Source of the DNA: Prolixibacteraceae bacterium
Lineage (GTDB): Bacteria; Bacteroidota; Bacteroidia; Bacteroidales; Prolixibacteraceae
Direction of reading: 5' to 3'
Assembly: GCA_019459525.1 (NCBI GenBank)
Contig: JAIBEY010000072.1
Span: 165,976-229,975 of the forward strand
DNA length: 64,000 nt
Position numbers and translations under genes: made by a program. Each line of letters opens with the position of its first letter. Within the stretch, counting starts at the first letter, position 1. Below, piece after piece: positions 19,759 to 28,656 of the stretch. The notes beneath the pieces are model-generated. The model did no database searches, had not been told where the DNA came from, and saw only the letters and a list, made by a program, of their open reading frames with translations.

Positions 19759-21396
19759 ATGACAAAAGGATTTTTTAATATTCCGGTTGCAAAAAATGAA
19801 CCGATAAAAAGCTATGCGCCAGGTTCTCCGGAAAGAGAAGAACTGAAAAATATGCTGAATCAACTTCGGTCGGTTGAGCTCGAACTTCCGATGATTATTG
19901 GAGGGAAAGAAGTTACTACCGATCGTCGTGTGCGGATTTCCCCACCTCACGATATAAATCATACACTCGGACATTATTATCAGGGCGATACTTCTCATGT
20001 GCAGATGGCTATTGATGCAGCGATGATGGCCCGCGAAAAATGGAATACGATGTCGTGGAATCACCGTGCTGCAATTTTCCTGAAGGCTGCTGATTTGTTT
20101 GCAGGGCCTTACCGCGCCAAAATTAATGCGGCAACCATGCTAGGTCAATCTAAAAATGCCTATCAGGCCGAGATTGATGCTGCTTGTGAAATGGCAGATT
20201 TTTTCCGTTTTGGAGTTCGTTGTATGACCGATATTTATAAAATGCAACCTGAATCGGCTCCGGGTATCTGGAATTATAACGAGTTCAGGGCATTGGAAGG
20301 CTTTATTTTCGCATTAACTCCGTTTAATTTTACCTCGATTGCTGGTAATCTTCCGGCAGCGCCTGCCATGATGGGAAATGTTGTGGTTTGGAAACCTTCA
20401 AAAACAGCCGTTTACTCCGCCGCTGTTATTATGGAAGTATTGCAGGAAGCTGGATTGCCAGATGGTGTTATTAACCTGGTTTATGTTGGGGGGCCTGCTG
20501 CCGCTGACGTAGTTCTTCAATCGCCTGATTTTGGTGGAATTCACTTTACCGGATCAACCGGAGTATTCCAGAGTATCTGGAAAACGATTGGTGAGAATAT
20601 TTATAAATACAAATCGTATCCACGAATTGTAGGCGAAACCGGAGGTAAAGACTTCATTTTTGCCGATCCAACAGCCGATCCGCAGGCCGTTGCCATTGCC
20701 ATGCTGCGTGGCTCATTCGAATACCAGGGACAAAAATGTTCTGCCGCTTCAAGGGCTTATATTCCTGAAAGTATCTGGACTGAGGTTCGCGAACGTTTGG
20801 GAAGGGAGTTGGCTACGGTGAAAATGGGGCCACCAGAAGATTTTACCAATTTTATCAATGCCGTTATCGACGAATCGTCGTTTGATAAGCTTGCCGGATT
20901 TATCGAACGGGCCAGAATTGATGAAGATGCAGAAGTGTTATTTGGCGGAAAATGCGATAAATCGGTCGGGTATTTTATTGAACCAACCGTTATCCTGGCC
21001 AAAAAACCAGACTATGTGACTATGGTTGAGGAGTTGTTTGGTCCGGTTCTGACTGTTTTTGTATATGCCGACGAAGATTTGGATAAAACACTGGAAATCC
21101 TTGATAATACTTCCCTTTATGCATTAACCGGGGCTATTTTCTCTCAGGACAGATACAGTATTGAGCATATGACCAAACGCCTCGAAAATGCTGCCGGAAA
21201 CTTTTACATCAACGATAAACCAACCGGAGCTGTTGTGGGGCAACAACCGTTTGGCGGGGCTCGCGGTTCCGGAACCAACGATAAAGCAGGGTCGGTATTC
21301 AATTTTCTTCGTTGGACTTCTATCCGGACGATCAAAGAAAATTTCGTATCACCCAAAAGCTATACTTATCCAAACTTTTTGCCCGATCTGGATTAG
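19759..21396 (+). CDS. pruA: L-glutamate gamma-semialdehyde (1-pyrroline-5-carboxylate) dehydrogenase
   Basis: 545 residues, the length of the eukaryotic ALDH4A1-like branch. The catalytic pair is E293 in VGETGGKDF and C327 in YQGQKCSAASRAYIP. NAD-binding segments NVVVWKPSKTAV and HFTGSTGVF are present. It oxidises the product of proline dehydrogenase to glutamate; that gene lies 18 kb away on the other strand, so proline catabolism is split. A strong terminator follows immediately. Confidence 0.95.
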   Translation: MTKGFFNIPVAKNEPIKSYAPGSPEREELKNMLNQLRSVELELPMIIGGKEVTTDRRVRISPPHDINHTLGHYYQGDTSHVQMAIDAAMMAREKWNTMSWNHRAAIFLKAADLFAGPYRAKINAATMLGQSKNAYQAEIDAACEMADFFRFGVRCMTDIYKMQPESAPGIWNYNEFRALEGFIFALTPFNFTSIAGNLPAAPAMMGNVVVWKPSKTAVYSAAVIMEVLQEAGLPDGVINLVYVGGPAAADVVLQSPDFGGIHFTGSTGVFQSIWKTIGENIYKYKSYPRIVGETGGKDFIFADPTADPQAVAIAMLRGSFEYQGQKCSAASRAYIPESIWTEVRERLGRELATVKMGPPEDFTNFINAVIDESSFDKLAGFIERARIDEDAEVLFGGKCDKSVGYFIEPTVILAKKPDYVTMVEELFGPVLTVFVYADEDLDKTLEILDNTSLYALTGAIFSQDRYSIEHMTKRLENAAGNFYINDKPTGAVVGQQPFGGARGSGTNDKAGSVFNFLRWTSIRTIKENFVSPKSYTYPNFLPDLD

Positions 21397-21416
21397 TCGT
21401 TCTTTTTTTGATAAGG

Positions 21417-21449
21417 AAGGAGATGAAATTTTTCATCTCCTTTTTTTTT
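21417..21449 (+). terminator. Intrinsic terminator of P5C dehydrogenase
   Basis: AAGGAGATGAAA (21417-21428) pairs with TTTCATCTCCTT (21431-21442) across a 2-nt TT spacer (in practice a slightly larger loop), followed by seven more T. Confidence 0.92.
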
Positions 21450-21486
21450 GTCCCGGAAAAGGCTATTTTTGCTAAAAATCATCAGG

Positions 21487-21795
21487 ATGAAAGCCAAAGA
21501 ATTAGCATCTACAATACTGAATGTTTTCTACGTCAAATATTTGCTGGCACTAGCCTTATTTGCTGTTTGGATCTTGTTTTTTGATGAAAATAATCTGATG
21601 CAGCATCAGCAAAACCGCAAGGAACTGGCTTTGCTTGAAGAGCAGGTTGATTTTTATAAACGGAAAATTGATGCCGACAAACGCAAATTATACGAATTGC
21701 AAACGAACGATGCCAATCTTGAAAAATTCGCTCGCGAGCAGTTTTTGATGAAAAAGATCGATGAAGATGTTTTTGTTATTGTTGAAGAAAACTAG
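21487..21795 (+). CDS. FtsB/DivIC-family septum formation initiator
   Basis: 102 residues from ATG 21487, which sits behind AGGATG-type sequence. One transmembrane helix (~17-37) is followed by a coiled coil (~48-82) and the conserved closing NLEKFAREQFLMKKIDEDVFVI, in which the glutamate-arginine-glutamate segment matches DivIC/FtsB. Such proteins join the FtsQLB divisome complex. It stands alone here, with no enolase or other usual neighbour. Confidence 0.85.
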   Translation: MKAKELASTILNVFYVKYLLALALFAVWILFFDENNLMQHQQNRKELALLEEQVDFYKRKIDADKRKLYELQTNDANLEKFAREQFLMKKIDEDVFVIVEEN

Positions 21796-21985
21796 AATAT
21801 CAGACGTTTTACTCTTTTAATTTGGCTTTGTGTAATCTTTCTCCCTGGTTATTTCCGACCGGATTTTATTTTTTCCTTATTTTAACATTCATTCATTCAG
21901 ATAATTGCTTATATTTATCTGGAAATATACTTTCTCTTTGAAAAAAGAATCTTAATTGCTATATTTCTTCAATAAAGTTTGACGG

Positions 21986-22576
21986 ATGAAAATCAATACC
22001 AACATATTTCGGATAGAAACCAATCATGTTGCCCCCAAGCAAGGTCACATTCTGATTGCCGAACCTTTTCTGGCCGGGACTTATTTCAACCGTTCAATAA
22101 TTTTATTGGCAACTTATGGCGAACAGGGAGCTGTTGGTTTTATTTTAAATAAAAAAGTGGATTATCCGGTTGAGGATCTTTTTGTTAATTTTCCCGATTT
22201 CGATTCCGAAATTCATATTGGGGGCCCTGTCGGAACCGATTCCATTTACTTCATACACACGCTCGGTGATACTATTCCCGGAAGTATTCATATTAAGGAT
22301 AATCTGTATTGGGGAGGTGATTTTGAAGTGTTAAAGACCAAAATTAAGCTCGGATTGGTTAATTCGCAGCAGGTACGTTTTTTCCTGGGTTATTCAGGCT
22401 GGGATGCCGGTCAGTTGGAAGAGGAAATAAATGAAAATTCGTGGTTGGTTGCCGATGTTTCGCAGGATGACATGATGACCATAGACGAAAATGTGATGTG
22501 GGCGAAGTCGGTACGTGATATGGGTGGGAAATACAGCATGTGGGAGAACTTTCCTGAAAATCCATCACTCAACTGA
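21986..22576 (+). CDS. YqgE/AlgH family protein (UPF0301)
   Basis: 196 residues with the signature sequence PKQGHILIAEPFLAG, NRSIILLATYGEQGAVGFILNK, HIGGPVGTDSIYFIH and FFLGYSGWDAGQLEEEI. The family is conserved; AlgH was first linked to alginate regulation in Pseudomonas, but its biochemical role is not settled. Its 3' end overlaps that of the convergent aminotransferase by 8 bp. Confidence 0.9.
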   Translation: MKINTNIFRIETNHVAPKQGHILIAEPFLAGTYFNRSIILLATYGEQGAVGFILNKKVDYPVEDLFVNFPDFDSEIHIGGPVGTDSIYFIHTLGDTIPGSIHIKDNLYWGGDFEVLKTKIKLGLVNSQQVRFFLGYSGWDAGQLEEEINENSWLVADVSQDDMMTIDENVMWAKSVRDMGGKYSMWENFPENPSLN

Positions 22577-23396
22577 TAAATCCTTTGGTGAAAGAGTCGC
22601 TTATTTTTCTGATCGTATTATTAAAATACCTTTTCCCTTCAAAGCCAACCACCCATCTTATTCCTTCAATAGCATTTACGATCATAATTTCATCTGCTTT
22701 TCTTAAGTCCTCAATCGTTATTCCTTCGTTTTCCGAATAGTTCAGGTTTAGCTTGCTGAATAGTTCAAGCAGAAGTAGCTGACTAATATCGAGATAAGCT
22801 CCCTGTTCGCAACTGGCTCCACGAATACGGTCCCCGGTTATTAGGTAAATGTTCGATTGAGGAGCTTCAATCACCAAATCCTCAGTATTTACCAGAAGCA
22901 ACTGATCAACCGGAGCGCCATACAGATAATTTCTTACAATACTCCAGTAAACAGCCGATCCCAATGAAAGATTAGAGAGTGAAGCGGCTGGTTTCTGAAC
23001 CTGGTCAAAGATGTCGATATACAATCCTTTCTCGTTGAGTTCATAGTCGGCCGTATCTAATTTCTCTGATTGAATGGTATATTGAATTTTCTGATTAAGC
23101 AACCTGAATTGGATGGTTAGTATTGCACCCATAAATTGCTTATTTTTAGTAAGCGTACGTTCAAGCTGTCGCTTTAAACCTTTCCCATCGAGGTCTGTAA
23201 ATTCGGCAAACGATTGATTGAATACAAGTAATTCAAGTTTAATCCGTTCCAGCGTTTCGCTAAAGAACGGGAATGCCGTTCTAACGGCACGGATTCTTTC
23301 CGTAAATAAAATGGCATCCGATTCTTCCCGAGAAATCCGGTATTCTTCCGTAGGAATAAAAGTGCCGTTTACTAAAGTGTATTTTCCTGAACTCAT
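22569..23396 (-). CDS. Class IV PLP aminotransferase / aminodeoxychorismate lyase-like protein
   Basis: 275 residues. The class IV fold shows in VIEAPQSNIYLITGDRI and EIMIVNAIEGIRWVVGFE, and the PLP lysine is probably the one in FDQVQKPAASLSNL. Members include branched-chain aminotransferase, D-amino acid aminotransferase and PabC lyase; the short length and diverged N-terminus favour a PabC-like role, but no pabA/B gene is adjacent, so specificity is open. Last gene of the amn-holA-rhomboid-gmhB operon, with a 4-bp ATGA overlap with the upstream gene. Confidence 0.72.
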   Translation of the reverse strand: MSSGKYTLVNGTFIPTEEYRISREESDAILFTERIRAVRTAFPFFSETLERIKLELLVFNQSFAEFTDLDGKGLKRQLERTLTKNKQFMGAILTIQFRLLNQKIQYTIQSEKLDTADYELNEKGLYIDIFDQVQKPAASLSNLSLGSAVYWSIVRNYLYGAPVDQLLLVNTEDLVIEAPQSNIYLITGDRIRGASCEQGAYLDISQLLLLELFSKLNLNYSENEGITIEDLRKADEIMIVNAIEGIRWVVGFEGKRYFNNTIRKISDSFTKGFIS

Positions 23397-23884
23397 TGTA
23401 AAACTGATGATATAAACGGATACATGTTTTGATTTGGAACGACTGGTATGCCCCGAATTCCTGCTTTTTCGGCAGCTTCCATATCGGTCAGACTGTCGCC
23501 GATAAAATAAGAATCAGCCCGGCTAAGCTGGTATTTGGCAATCAGTTTTTCGATCAGGAGCGAGCCTGGTTTACGGCAAAAGCATTTTTCAATTTCCGGA
23601 TGATGCGGACAGAAAACGACTTCCGAAATTTCAATTTGTTCTTGCCTGAAAGTTTGAATCAGCTCCGAATGTAGTACCAGAATATCGTTTTTTGAGTACA
23701 AACCTTTTGAAATTCCTCCCTGATTACTAACGATAAATAATAAATAGCCCCTTTCAGAAAGTTTTCTGAGATTTTCAAAAACATCATCTACAAACGTAAG
23801 CTGATCTGATTTCCAAATGTAATAATGGGTATTGTTTTCAATCAAAACCCCGTCGCGATCCAGAAAGATGGCTTTCTTGCTCAT
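23393..23884 (-). CDS. gmhB: HAD-IIIA phosphatase, GmhB / histidinol-phosphatase-like
   Basis: 163 residues. HAD motif I FLDRDGVLIENN, motif II SNQGGISKGLY, the zinc-binding loop CPHHPEIEKCFCRKP and motif IV FIGDSLTDMEAAEKAG are all intact. This zinc-loop subgroup removes the 7-phosphate of manno-heptose 1,7-bisphosphate (LPS core) or the phosphate of histidinol phosphate. No histidine genes are adjacent, so the heptose role is favoured. Overlaps both neighbours by 4 bp, showing tight translational coupling. Confidence 0.8.
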   Translation of the reverse strand: MSKKAIFLDRDGVLIENNTHYYIWKSDQLTFVDDVFENLRKLSERGYLLFIVSNQGGISKGLYSKNDILVLHSELIQTFRQEQIEISEVVFCPHHPEIEKCFCRKPGSLLIEKLIAKYQLSRADSYFIGDSLTDMEAAEKAGIRGIPVVPNQNMYPFISSVLQ

Positions 23885-24489
23885 ATTGTTCTGAAAAGCC
23901 TGTCGATAAAGGTTTCGAACAACATCGGGTTGAGCAAAATCGGGAAAATGAAACCAAACAGAGCACCCAGGAAATGGGCGTCGTGCGCTACATTATCTTT
24001 TTGTTTGTTGCTCATCTGGTACGAATAGACCAAATACAATCCGGCAAAAACAATCCCGGGGATAGGCAAAATTCCAAAGAAATAGATATTGTTCCACGGA
24101 TCAAAAAAGATAGCGGCAAAAAGCACGGAGGCAACAGCCCCGGAGGCTCCAACAGCGTTGTAAAAATAGTTTTTGTGGTGTTTGATGAGCGCGTAAATAT
24201 TGGAAACCAGTATGCCGCCAAAATATAAGAGGAAAAAATACTGGATGTGTTTGCTGCCGAAGTTCTCTTTGAAATAGAATTCAATGGCTCTTCCGAACGA
24301 AAAGAGAACAATCATATTCACAAACAGGTGCTCCCAACTGGCATGCACAAAAGCATGAGTAATCAGCCTGTGATATTCCTTTTTATAAACTATTTTACTC
24401 GCATTAAACTGAAGTTGGTCCATGAGTTTTGCTGATTTTAATGCAGCAAAAGAAACAGCAACGGTGATGGCAATCAGAATAATCGTCAT
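23881..24489 (-). CDS. Rhomboid-family intramembrane serine protease
   Basis: 202 residues with about six transmembrane helices. HLFVNM supplies the HxxxN oxyanion motif, GASGAV carries the nucleophile serine, and the histidine in DAHFLGALFG completes the Ser-His dyad, so it appears active. Rhomboids cut single-pass membrane proteins within the bilayer. The substrate is unknown. The 4-bp overlap with gmhB and 11-bp gap to holA place it in the amn operon. Confidence 0.88.
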   Translation of the reverse strand: MTIILIAITVAVSFAALKSAKLMDQLQFNASKIVYKKEYHRLITHAFVHASWEHLFVNMIVLFSFGRAIEFYFKENFGSKHIQYFFLLYFGGILVSNIYALIKHHKNYFYNAVGASGAVASVLFAAIFFDPWNNIYFFGILPIPGIVFAGLYLVYSYQMSNKQKDNVAHDAHFLGALFGFIFPILLNPMLFETFIDRLFRTI

Positions 24490-24500
24490 TGGATTAGTTT

Positions 24501-25499
24501 TTAGTGTAAAATCCGGTAAATCATTTCTTTCTGTAGGTCGGCCTGAGAGGCGGAAACATTGCCCCAGCCTTTTGATTTCATATCGTATTCGCGCAAAATA
24601 CTGACAATTTCTACCAGCTTTTTGATGTTGTAATTTTTTGCAGCAGCTACATAGTTTTTTACAAAAAACGGATGAACCTGGAGTACGGAAGCTACATTGT
24701 TTTGCGATTTATCTTCCAGAAAATGATAATTCAATAGTTTCGAGAAATAAGAGAAAAGCGCTGAAACAACTACTGTAACCGGGTTTGAAGATGGATTGGC
24801 CCCAAAATAATTAATGATCCGGTTGGCTCGTAAAAGATCCCGGTCTCCCAAAGCATTCTGAAGTTCAAAAACATTGAATTCTTTGCTGATCCCGATATTT
24901 TTTTCGATCTGGTCAGGAGTAATCTGCGTGCCAACGGGTAATGAAATGATCAGTTTATCCAGTTCGTTAACCACTTTGCCAAGGTCTGTTCCCAGGTATT
25001 CGGCAATCATGGCGGCGGCTTGGGGCGAAATGGTGTATCGTTGATTCTTCAGGTATGTCGTAATCCAGGCAGGCAACTGATTGTCGTATATTTTCTTCGA
25101 TTCAAAAAGCACACCTTTCTGGTCGATCAGTTTGGGAAACGTTTTTCGTTTGTCAAGCGTTTTGTACTTGTAGTTGATGACCAGAATAGTCGAATTCAGC
25201 GGGTTTTTAACATACGGTTCCAGATCTTCAATTTTCTTGATGTTCTGCGCCTCACGAACTATAATTACCTGATGGTTCGCCATCATCGGAAACCGGCGGG
25301 CATTGCCAATAATGGTGCTCGGCTCCAGATCTTTGCCATAAAGTACCGTTTGATTAAAACCCTTTTCAGCTTCGGTCAAAACATTGTCGGCAATGTAATC
25401 GCTAATTTTATCGATAAAATAGGTTTCCTCGCCCATTAAGAAGTAAATGGGGTGGTATATTTTTTTTTGCAGATTGCCTATAATTTCCTCAAAAGTCAT
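24501..25499 (-). CDS. holA: DNA polymerase III delta subunit (clamp loader)
   Basis: 332 residues. Family segments include the N-terminal PIYFLMGEETYFIDKISDYI, TILVINYKYKTLDKRKTF and SKEFNVFELQNALGDRDLLRANRI. Delta opens the sliding clamp within the clamp-loader complex. It lies 14 bp after amn and opposite an HSDR_N protein; from memory this pairing recurs in Bacteroidetes. Confidence 0.92.
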   Translation of the reverse strand: MTFEEIIGNLQKKIYHPIYFLMGEETYFIDKISDYIADNVLTEAEKGFNQTVLYGKDLEPSTIIGNARRFPMMANHQVIIVREAQNIKKIEDLEPYVKNPLNSTILVINYKYKTLDKRKTFPKLIDQKGVLFESKKIYDNQLPAWITTYLKNQRYTISPQAAAMIAEYLGTDLGKVVNELDKLIISLPVGTQITPDQIEKNIGISKEFNVFELQNALGDRDLLRANRIINYFGANPSSNPVTVVVSALFSYFSKLLNYHFLEDKSQNNVASVLQVHPFFVKNYVAAAKNYNIKKLVEIVSILREYDMKSKGWGNVSASQADLQKEMIYRILH

Positions 25500-25513
25500 T
25501 CCTGATGCAGGTT

Positions 25514-26284
25514 TTAAAATTTCAAATGTTTAACCGACTCTCCATTGTTTCTGATCTCCAACAGGGCGTCTATACCGGTTTCAAGATGCTCCAACACAAA
25601 GTTGTTCGAAACTATCTGGTCACTTGCTTCAGTCTTCACACCTGTCGAAATCATCGGCTGATCAGACACCAGTAGCAATGCTCCTGAAGGTATTTGGTTG
25701 CAGAACCCAACAGTGAAAATAGTTGCAGTTTCCATATCAATAGCCATTGCCCTCGATTTTTCGAGGTATTTCTTGAAGCGCTCGTCGTATTCCCAAACGC
25801 GTTTGTTGGTGGTATAAACCACGCCGGTCCAATAGTCGTGTTTGCGGTTGCGGATGGCTGTTGAAACGGCGCGCTGAAGGTTAAATGCAGGAAGTGCAGG
25901 TATTTCAGGAGGTAAATAATCGTTTGATGTACCTTCGCTCCGGATAGCAGCAATAGGCAAAATAAAATCGCCCAATTGGTTTTTCTGCTTCAACCCGCCA
26001 CATTTACCTAAAAAAAGAACCGCTTTTGGATGCACTGCACTTAATAAATCCATCATGGTTGCGGCGTTTGGGCTTCCCATGCCGAAGTTTATAATGGTGA
26101 TTCCCTCTGCGCTGGCATTGGGCATGTTTTTATTCTCCCCATAGATTGGAACTCCAAATTTTTTGGCAAACATATCCACATACATATGGAAATTAGTCAA
26201 CAAAATCAGTTCGTCAAATTCGTTTAAAGGCCTTCCGGTGTACCTTGGAAGCCAGTTGGAAACAATTTCTTCTTTTGTCTTCAT
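25514..26284 (-). CDS. amn: AMP nucleosidase (nucleoside phosphorylase fold)
   Basis: 256 residues, the compact Bacteroidetes form. TIINFGMGSPNAATMMDLL, VLFLGKCGGL and the nucleoside-binding AIDMETATIFTVGF (with the E of the ribose site) mark the PNP/UDP superfamily. It is expected to split AMP to adenine and ribose 5-phosphate; a closely related nucleosidase activity cannot be excluded. First gene of a five-gene operon. A terminator-like palindrome ends directly before its ATG, which is unusual. Confidence 0.85.
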   Translation of the reverse strand: MKTKEEIVSNWLPRYTGRPLNEFDELILLTNFHMYVDMFAKKFGVPIYGENKNMPNASAEGITIINFGMGSPNAATMMDLLSAVHPKAVLFLGKCGGLKQKNQLGDFILPIAAIRSEGTSNDYLPPEIPALPAFNLQRAVSTAIRNRKHDYWTGVVYTTNKRVWEYDERFKKYLEKSRAMAIDMETATIFTVGFCNQIPSGALLLVSDQPMISTGVKTEASDQIVSNNFVLEHLETGIDALLEIRNNGESVKHLKF

Positions 26285-26377
26285 AAAAAAGTGTCTAGAG
26301 TTCGGAGTTGGGAGTGCCTGAAGTTACATCAGAAGGAACTTTAGGCACTCTGAACTTTAGTTCACTCCGAACTTTTT
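26285..26377. repeat. Two-tier palindrome in the shared leader of divergent genes
   Basis: AGTTCGGAGT (26299-26308)/ACTCCGAACT (26364-26373) flanks GAGTGCCTGAAGTT (26312-26325)/AACTTTAGGCACTC (26337-26350, one G-U mismatch). The outermost A-run and T-run also pair. On the minus strand the structure ends in TTTTTT immediately before the amn ATG; on the plus strand TTTTTT follows it 39 bp before the HSDR_N gene. Confidence 0.7.
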
Positions 26378-26415
26378 TATAGTTTTACAAAAATACAAAC
26401 TTTGTTGGCTTCATC

Positions 26416-26868
26416 ATGCAAAAATTGAATTTGCCCGAATATTCTTTCAAGATCAGAACTGTTGCAGGTAAAACTTCCATTTTCGATTCGCTCCGGAAAA
26501 AATATGTGCGGCTTACCCCTGAAGAGTGGGTGCGCCAGAATTTTGTGCAGTTTCTGATGGCTGAAAAAAAATATTCTCCTTCTTTAATTGCTGTAGAAGC
26601 CGGTGTTAAAGTGAACAACAATCCACAGCGCGCCGATCTGGTCATTTTCGACCGTTCAGGAAATCCTTTGCTGGTAGCCGAATTTAAAGCTCCTGAAATA
26701 AAAATCAGCCAGCAAACTTTCGATCAGATTGTTCGGTACAACATGCAGTTAAAAGTACCTTTTCTGGTTGTAAGTAACGGGATGCAGCATTATTGCTGCC
26801 ACATTAATTATGCTGAAAATTCGTATGCTTTCCTTCCCGAAATTCCTGATTTTACAGCAATTTTATAA
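26416..26868 (+). CDS. HSDR_N-type PD-(D/E)XK domain protein
   Basis: 150 residues matching the stand-alone type I restriction R-subunit N-terminal domain. The nuclease core shows as QRADLVIFDRSG followed by LLVAEFKAPEI (D-x-E-x-K pattern), then QIVRYNMQLKVPFLVVSNG. No helicase domain and no HsdM/HsdS genes are present, so this is not a restriction system. The function of these short proteins is unassigned. Divergent from amn and holA. Confidence 0.8.
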   Translation: MQKLNLPEYSFKIRTVAGKTSIFDSLRKKYVRLTPEEWVRQNFVQFLMAEKKYSPSLIAVEAGVKVNNNPQRADLVIFDRSGNPLLVAEFKAPEIKISQQTFDQIVRYNMQLKVPFLVVSNGMQHYCCHINYAENSYAFLPEIPDFTAIL

Positions 26869-26872
26869 TGGG

Positions 26873-28516
26873 TTACTCTTGCTTTTTCATCACCAGCTCC
26901 ATGCGGGCCAGCGCCAGATCGAAGCTCGACGTGATGTTGGCCGGGCCGATTAACGTACTGATGCCTCCCTTTTCGAGCTCGGTAAGAACTTCAGGTTGTA
27001 CGCCCGACAGAATAATCTGAATCCTTCGTGACTTCAGGTCTTTTATAGTTTCTTTCAGGTTTCGCAGTCCGGTTCCGTCAATAAACGGGACATGCCGCAT
27101 TCGAATGATTACAACTTTGGAGGTGTGACTGATGTCTTTCAGTGTTTCTTCGTAACGGCGGGCAGCAGCGAAAAAGAATGGCCCGCTGATTTCAAAGATT
27201 TCAACACCTTTCGGAATATCGGCGTAGTTTTCCAGTGTGTCCGATTCTGTTTCGAGTGGAATGACCTTGCTCAAATTCGACATCCGCTGCATAAACAACA
27301 ACGATGAAAGCACAACGCCAACTTCTATCGCTACCGTTAAATCAACAAATACAGTCAGGATAAAGGTACTGAGGAGTATCAGAACGTCGTTTCTGTGCCC
27401 TTTTAGGATAGCAAAGAACGGTTTCATTTCGCTCATGTTGTAGGAAACAACAATCAGGATCCCGGCCAAAACGGGCATTGGAATTAGCATAGCCCATTTG
27501 CCAAAAAACAGCATGATCAACAAAAGTGTGATGGCATGTATGATTCCTGATATAGGGGTGCGGCCATTATTCCGGACATTGGTTGCAGTACGTGCAATAG
27601 CGCCGGTTGCCGGAATCCCTCCAAAAAACGGAGTGACCACGTTGGCAATTCCCTGGGCAATCAATTCGGTATTCGACCGGTGATTGCTACTGATCATCCC
27701 GTCGGCTACTACAGCCGAAAGCAGTGATTCGATAGCTCCGAGTAGTGCAATGGTGAGCGCTGGTTGCAGGTATTGACCCAGTTGGTCGAATTGTATGGTG
27801 GGCATCGCAAACTCGATATTGTTCGGAATTTCTCCAAAAACACTTTCGATGGTACTTACATGAATGCCAAAAACAGAAACAAGAATTGTCATCAGGATAA
27901 TAGCCACAAACGAGCCGGGGATTTTCGGAATTAACCTTCCTGAAAACACGGTAATTATTATTGTTCCGACGGTTATAAGTATGGCCGAAGGATTAAAATC
28001 TTGCATGTGGTGGAAATAAACTTCCCATTTTTCAATAAATTCAGCCGGAAGTTTATCGATTGGAAGCCCCATGGCATCTTTGATTTGTGTTGAAAAGATG
28101 ACCAATGCGATACCGCTTGTAAACCCAACAATTAACGGATGTGGAAAAAATTTCAGGATGGACCCTAGGCGGAGCATTCCGAACGCGATTAACATGATTC
28201 CGGCCATAATGGTTGAGATCATTAACCCATCGAACCCATATTTCTGAACAATTCCGTAAACAATTATTATAAAAGCACCGGTTGGCCCACCAATCTGAAC
28301 ACGGCTACCACCCAAAAGGGAGATTAAAAAACCGGCAACAACGGCGGTGATAATCCCTTTTTCGGGCGAAACCCCCGACGCAACGGCAAAGGCAATGGCC
28401 AGTGGCAGTGCAACAATACCAACAATAACTCCGGCAAAAATGTCGTTCGAAATGTTTTTGGTCAATAGGCCTTTTTTGAAAAGGCTCCACGTTTTGGGTA
28501 AAAAGATTGGTTCCAT
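26873..28516 (-). CDS. SulP family anion transporter with STAS domain
   Basis: 547 residues from ATG 28516 (an upstream in-frame ATG at 28540 would add eight polar residues). Ten or more transmembrane helices start with NDIFAGVIVGIVALPLAIAFA, with GGIPATGAIARTATNVRNNG as the SulP signature. A C-terminal STAS domain begins near residue 430 (GVEIFEISGPFFFAA, RMRHVPFIDGTGL). SulP proteins carry sulfate, bicarbonate or dicarboxylates; the substrate cannot be told here. Lies behind the crp gene on the same strand with 117-140 bp between, close to the complex I-like operon. Confidence 0.9.
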   Translation of the reverse strand: MEPIFLPKTWSLFKKGLLTKNISNDIFAGVIVGIVALPLAIAFAVASGVSPEKGIITAVVAGFLISLLGGSRVQIGGPTGAFIIIVYGIVQKYGFDGLMISTIMAGIMLIAFGMLRLGSILKFFPHPLIVGFTSGIALVIFSTQIKDAMGLPIDKLPAEFIEKWEVYFHHMQDFNPSAILITVGTIIITVFSGRLIPKIPGSFVAIILMTILVSVFGIHVSTIESVFGEIPNNIEFAMPTIQFDQLGQYLQPALTIALLGAIESLLSAVVADGMISSNHRSNTELIAQGIANVVTPFFGGIPATGAIARTATNVRNNGRTPISGIIHAITLLLIMLFFGKWAMLIPMPVLAGILIVVSYNMSEMKPFFAILKGHRNDVLILLSTFILTVFVDLTVAIEVGVVLSSLLFMQRMSNLSKVIPLETESDTLENYADIPKGVEIFEISGPFFFAAARRYEETLKDISHTSKVVIIRMRHVPFIDGTGLRNLKETIKDLKSRRIQIILSGVQPEVLTELEKGGISTLIGPANITSSFDLALARMELVMKKQE

Positions 28517-28656
28517 TCCTGTTCGATTTTGAAGGTGCAAATGTAGATGCTAATCCAAATGGTTCTGTTGAATCGAATATTTTTTTGAGGTTTCTGAAGC
28601 TAATGTTAATGTGAACCCCATTCCTTTGACTTTGCTGGCCGTTAACGAAGTTGTCT

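Noticed and set aside
26416..26868. Type I restriction system
   Set aside because: Only a short HSDR_N-like domain is present, with no helicase, methylase or specificity subunit.
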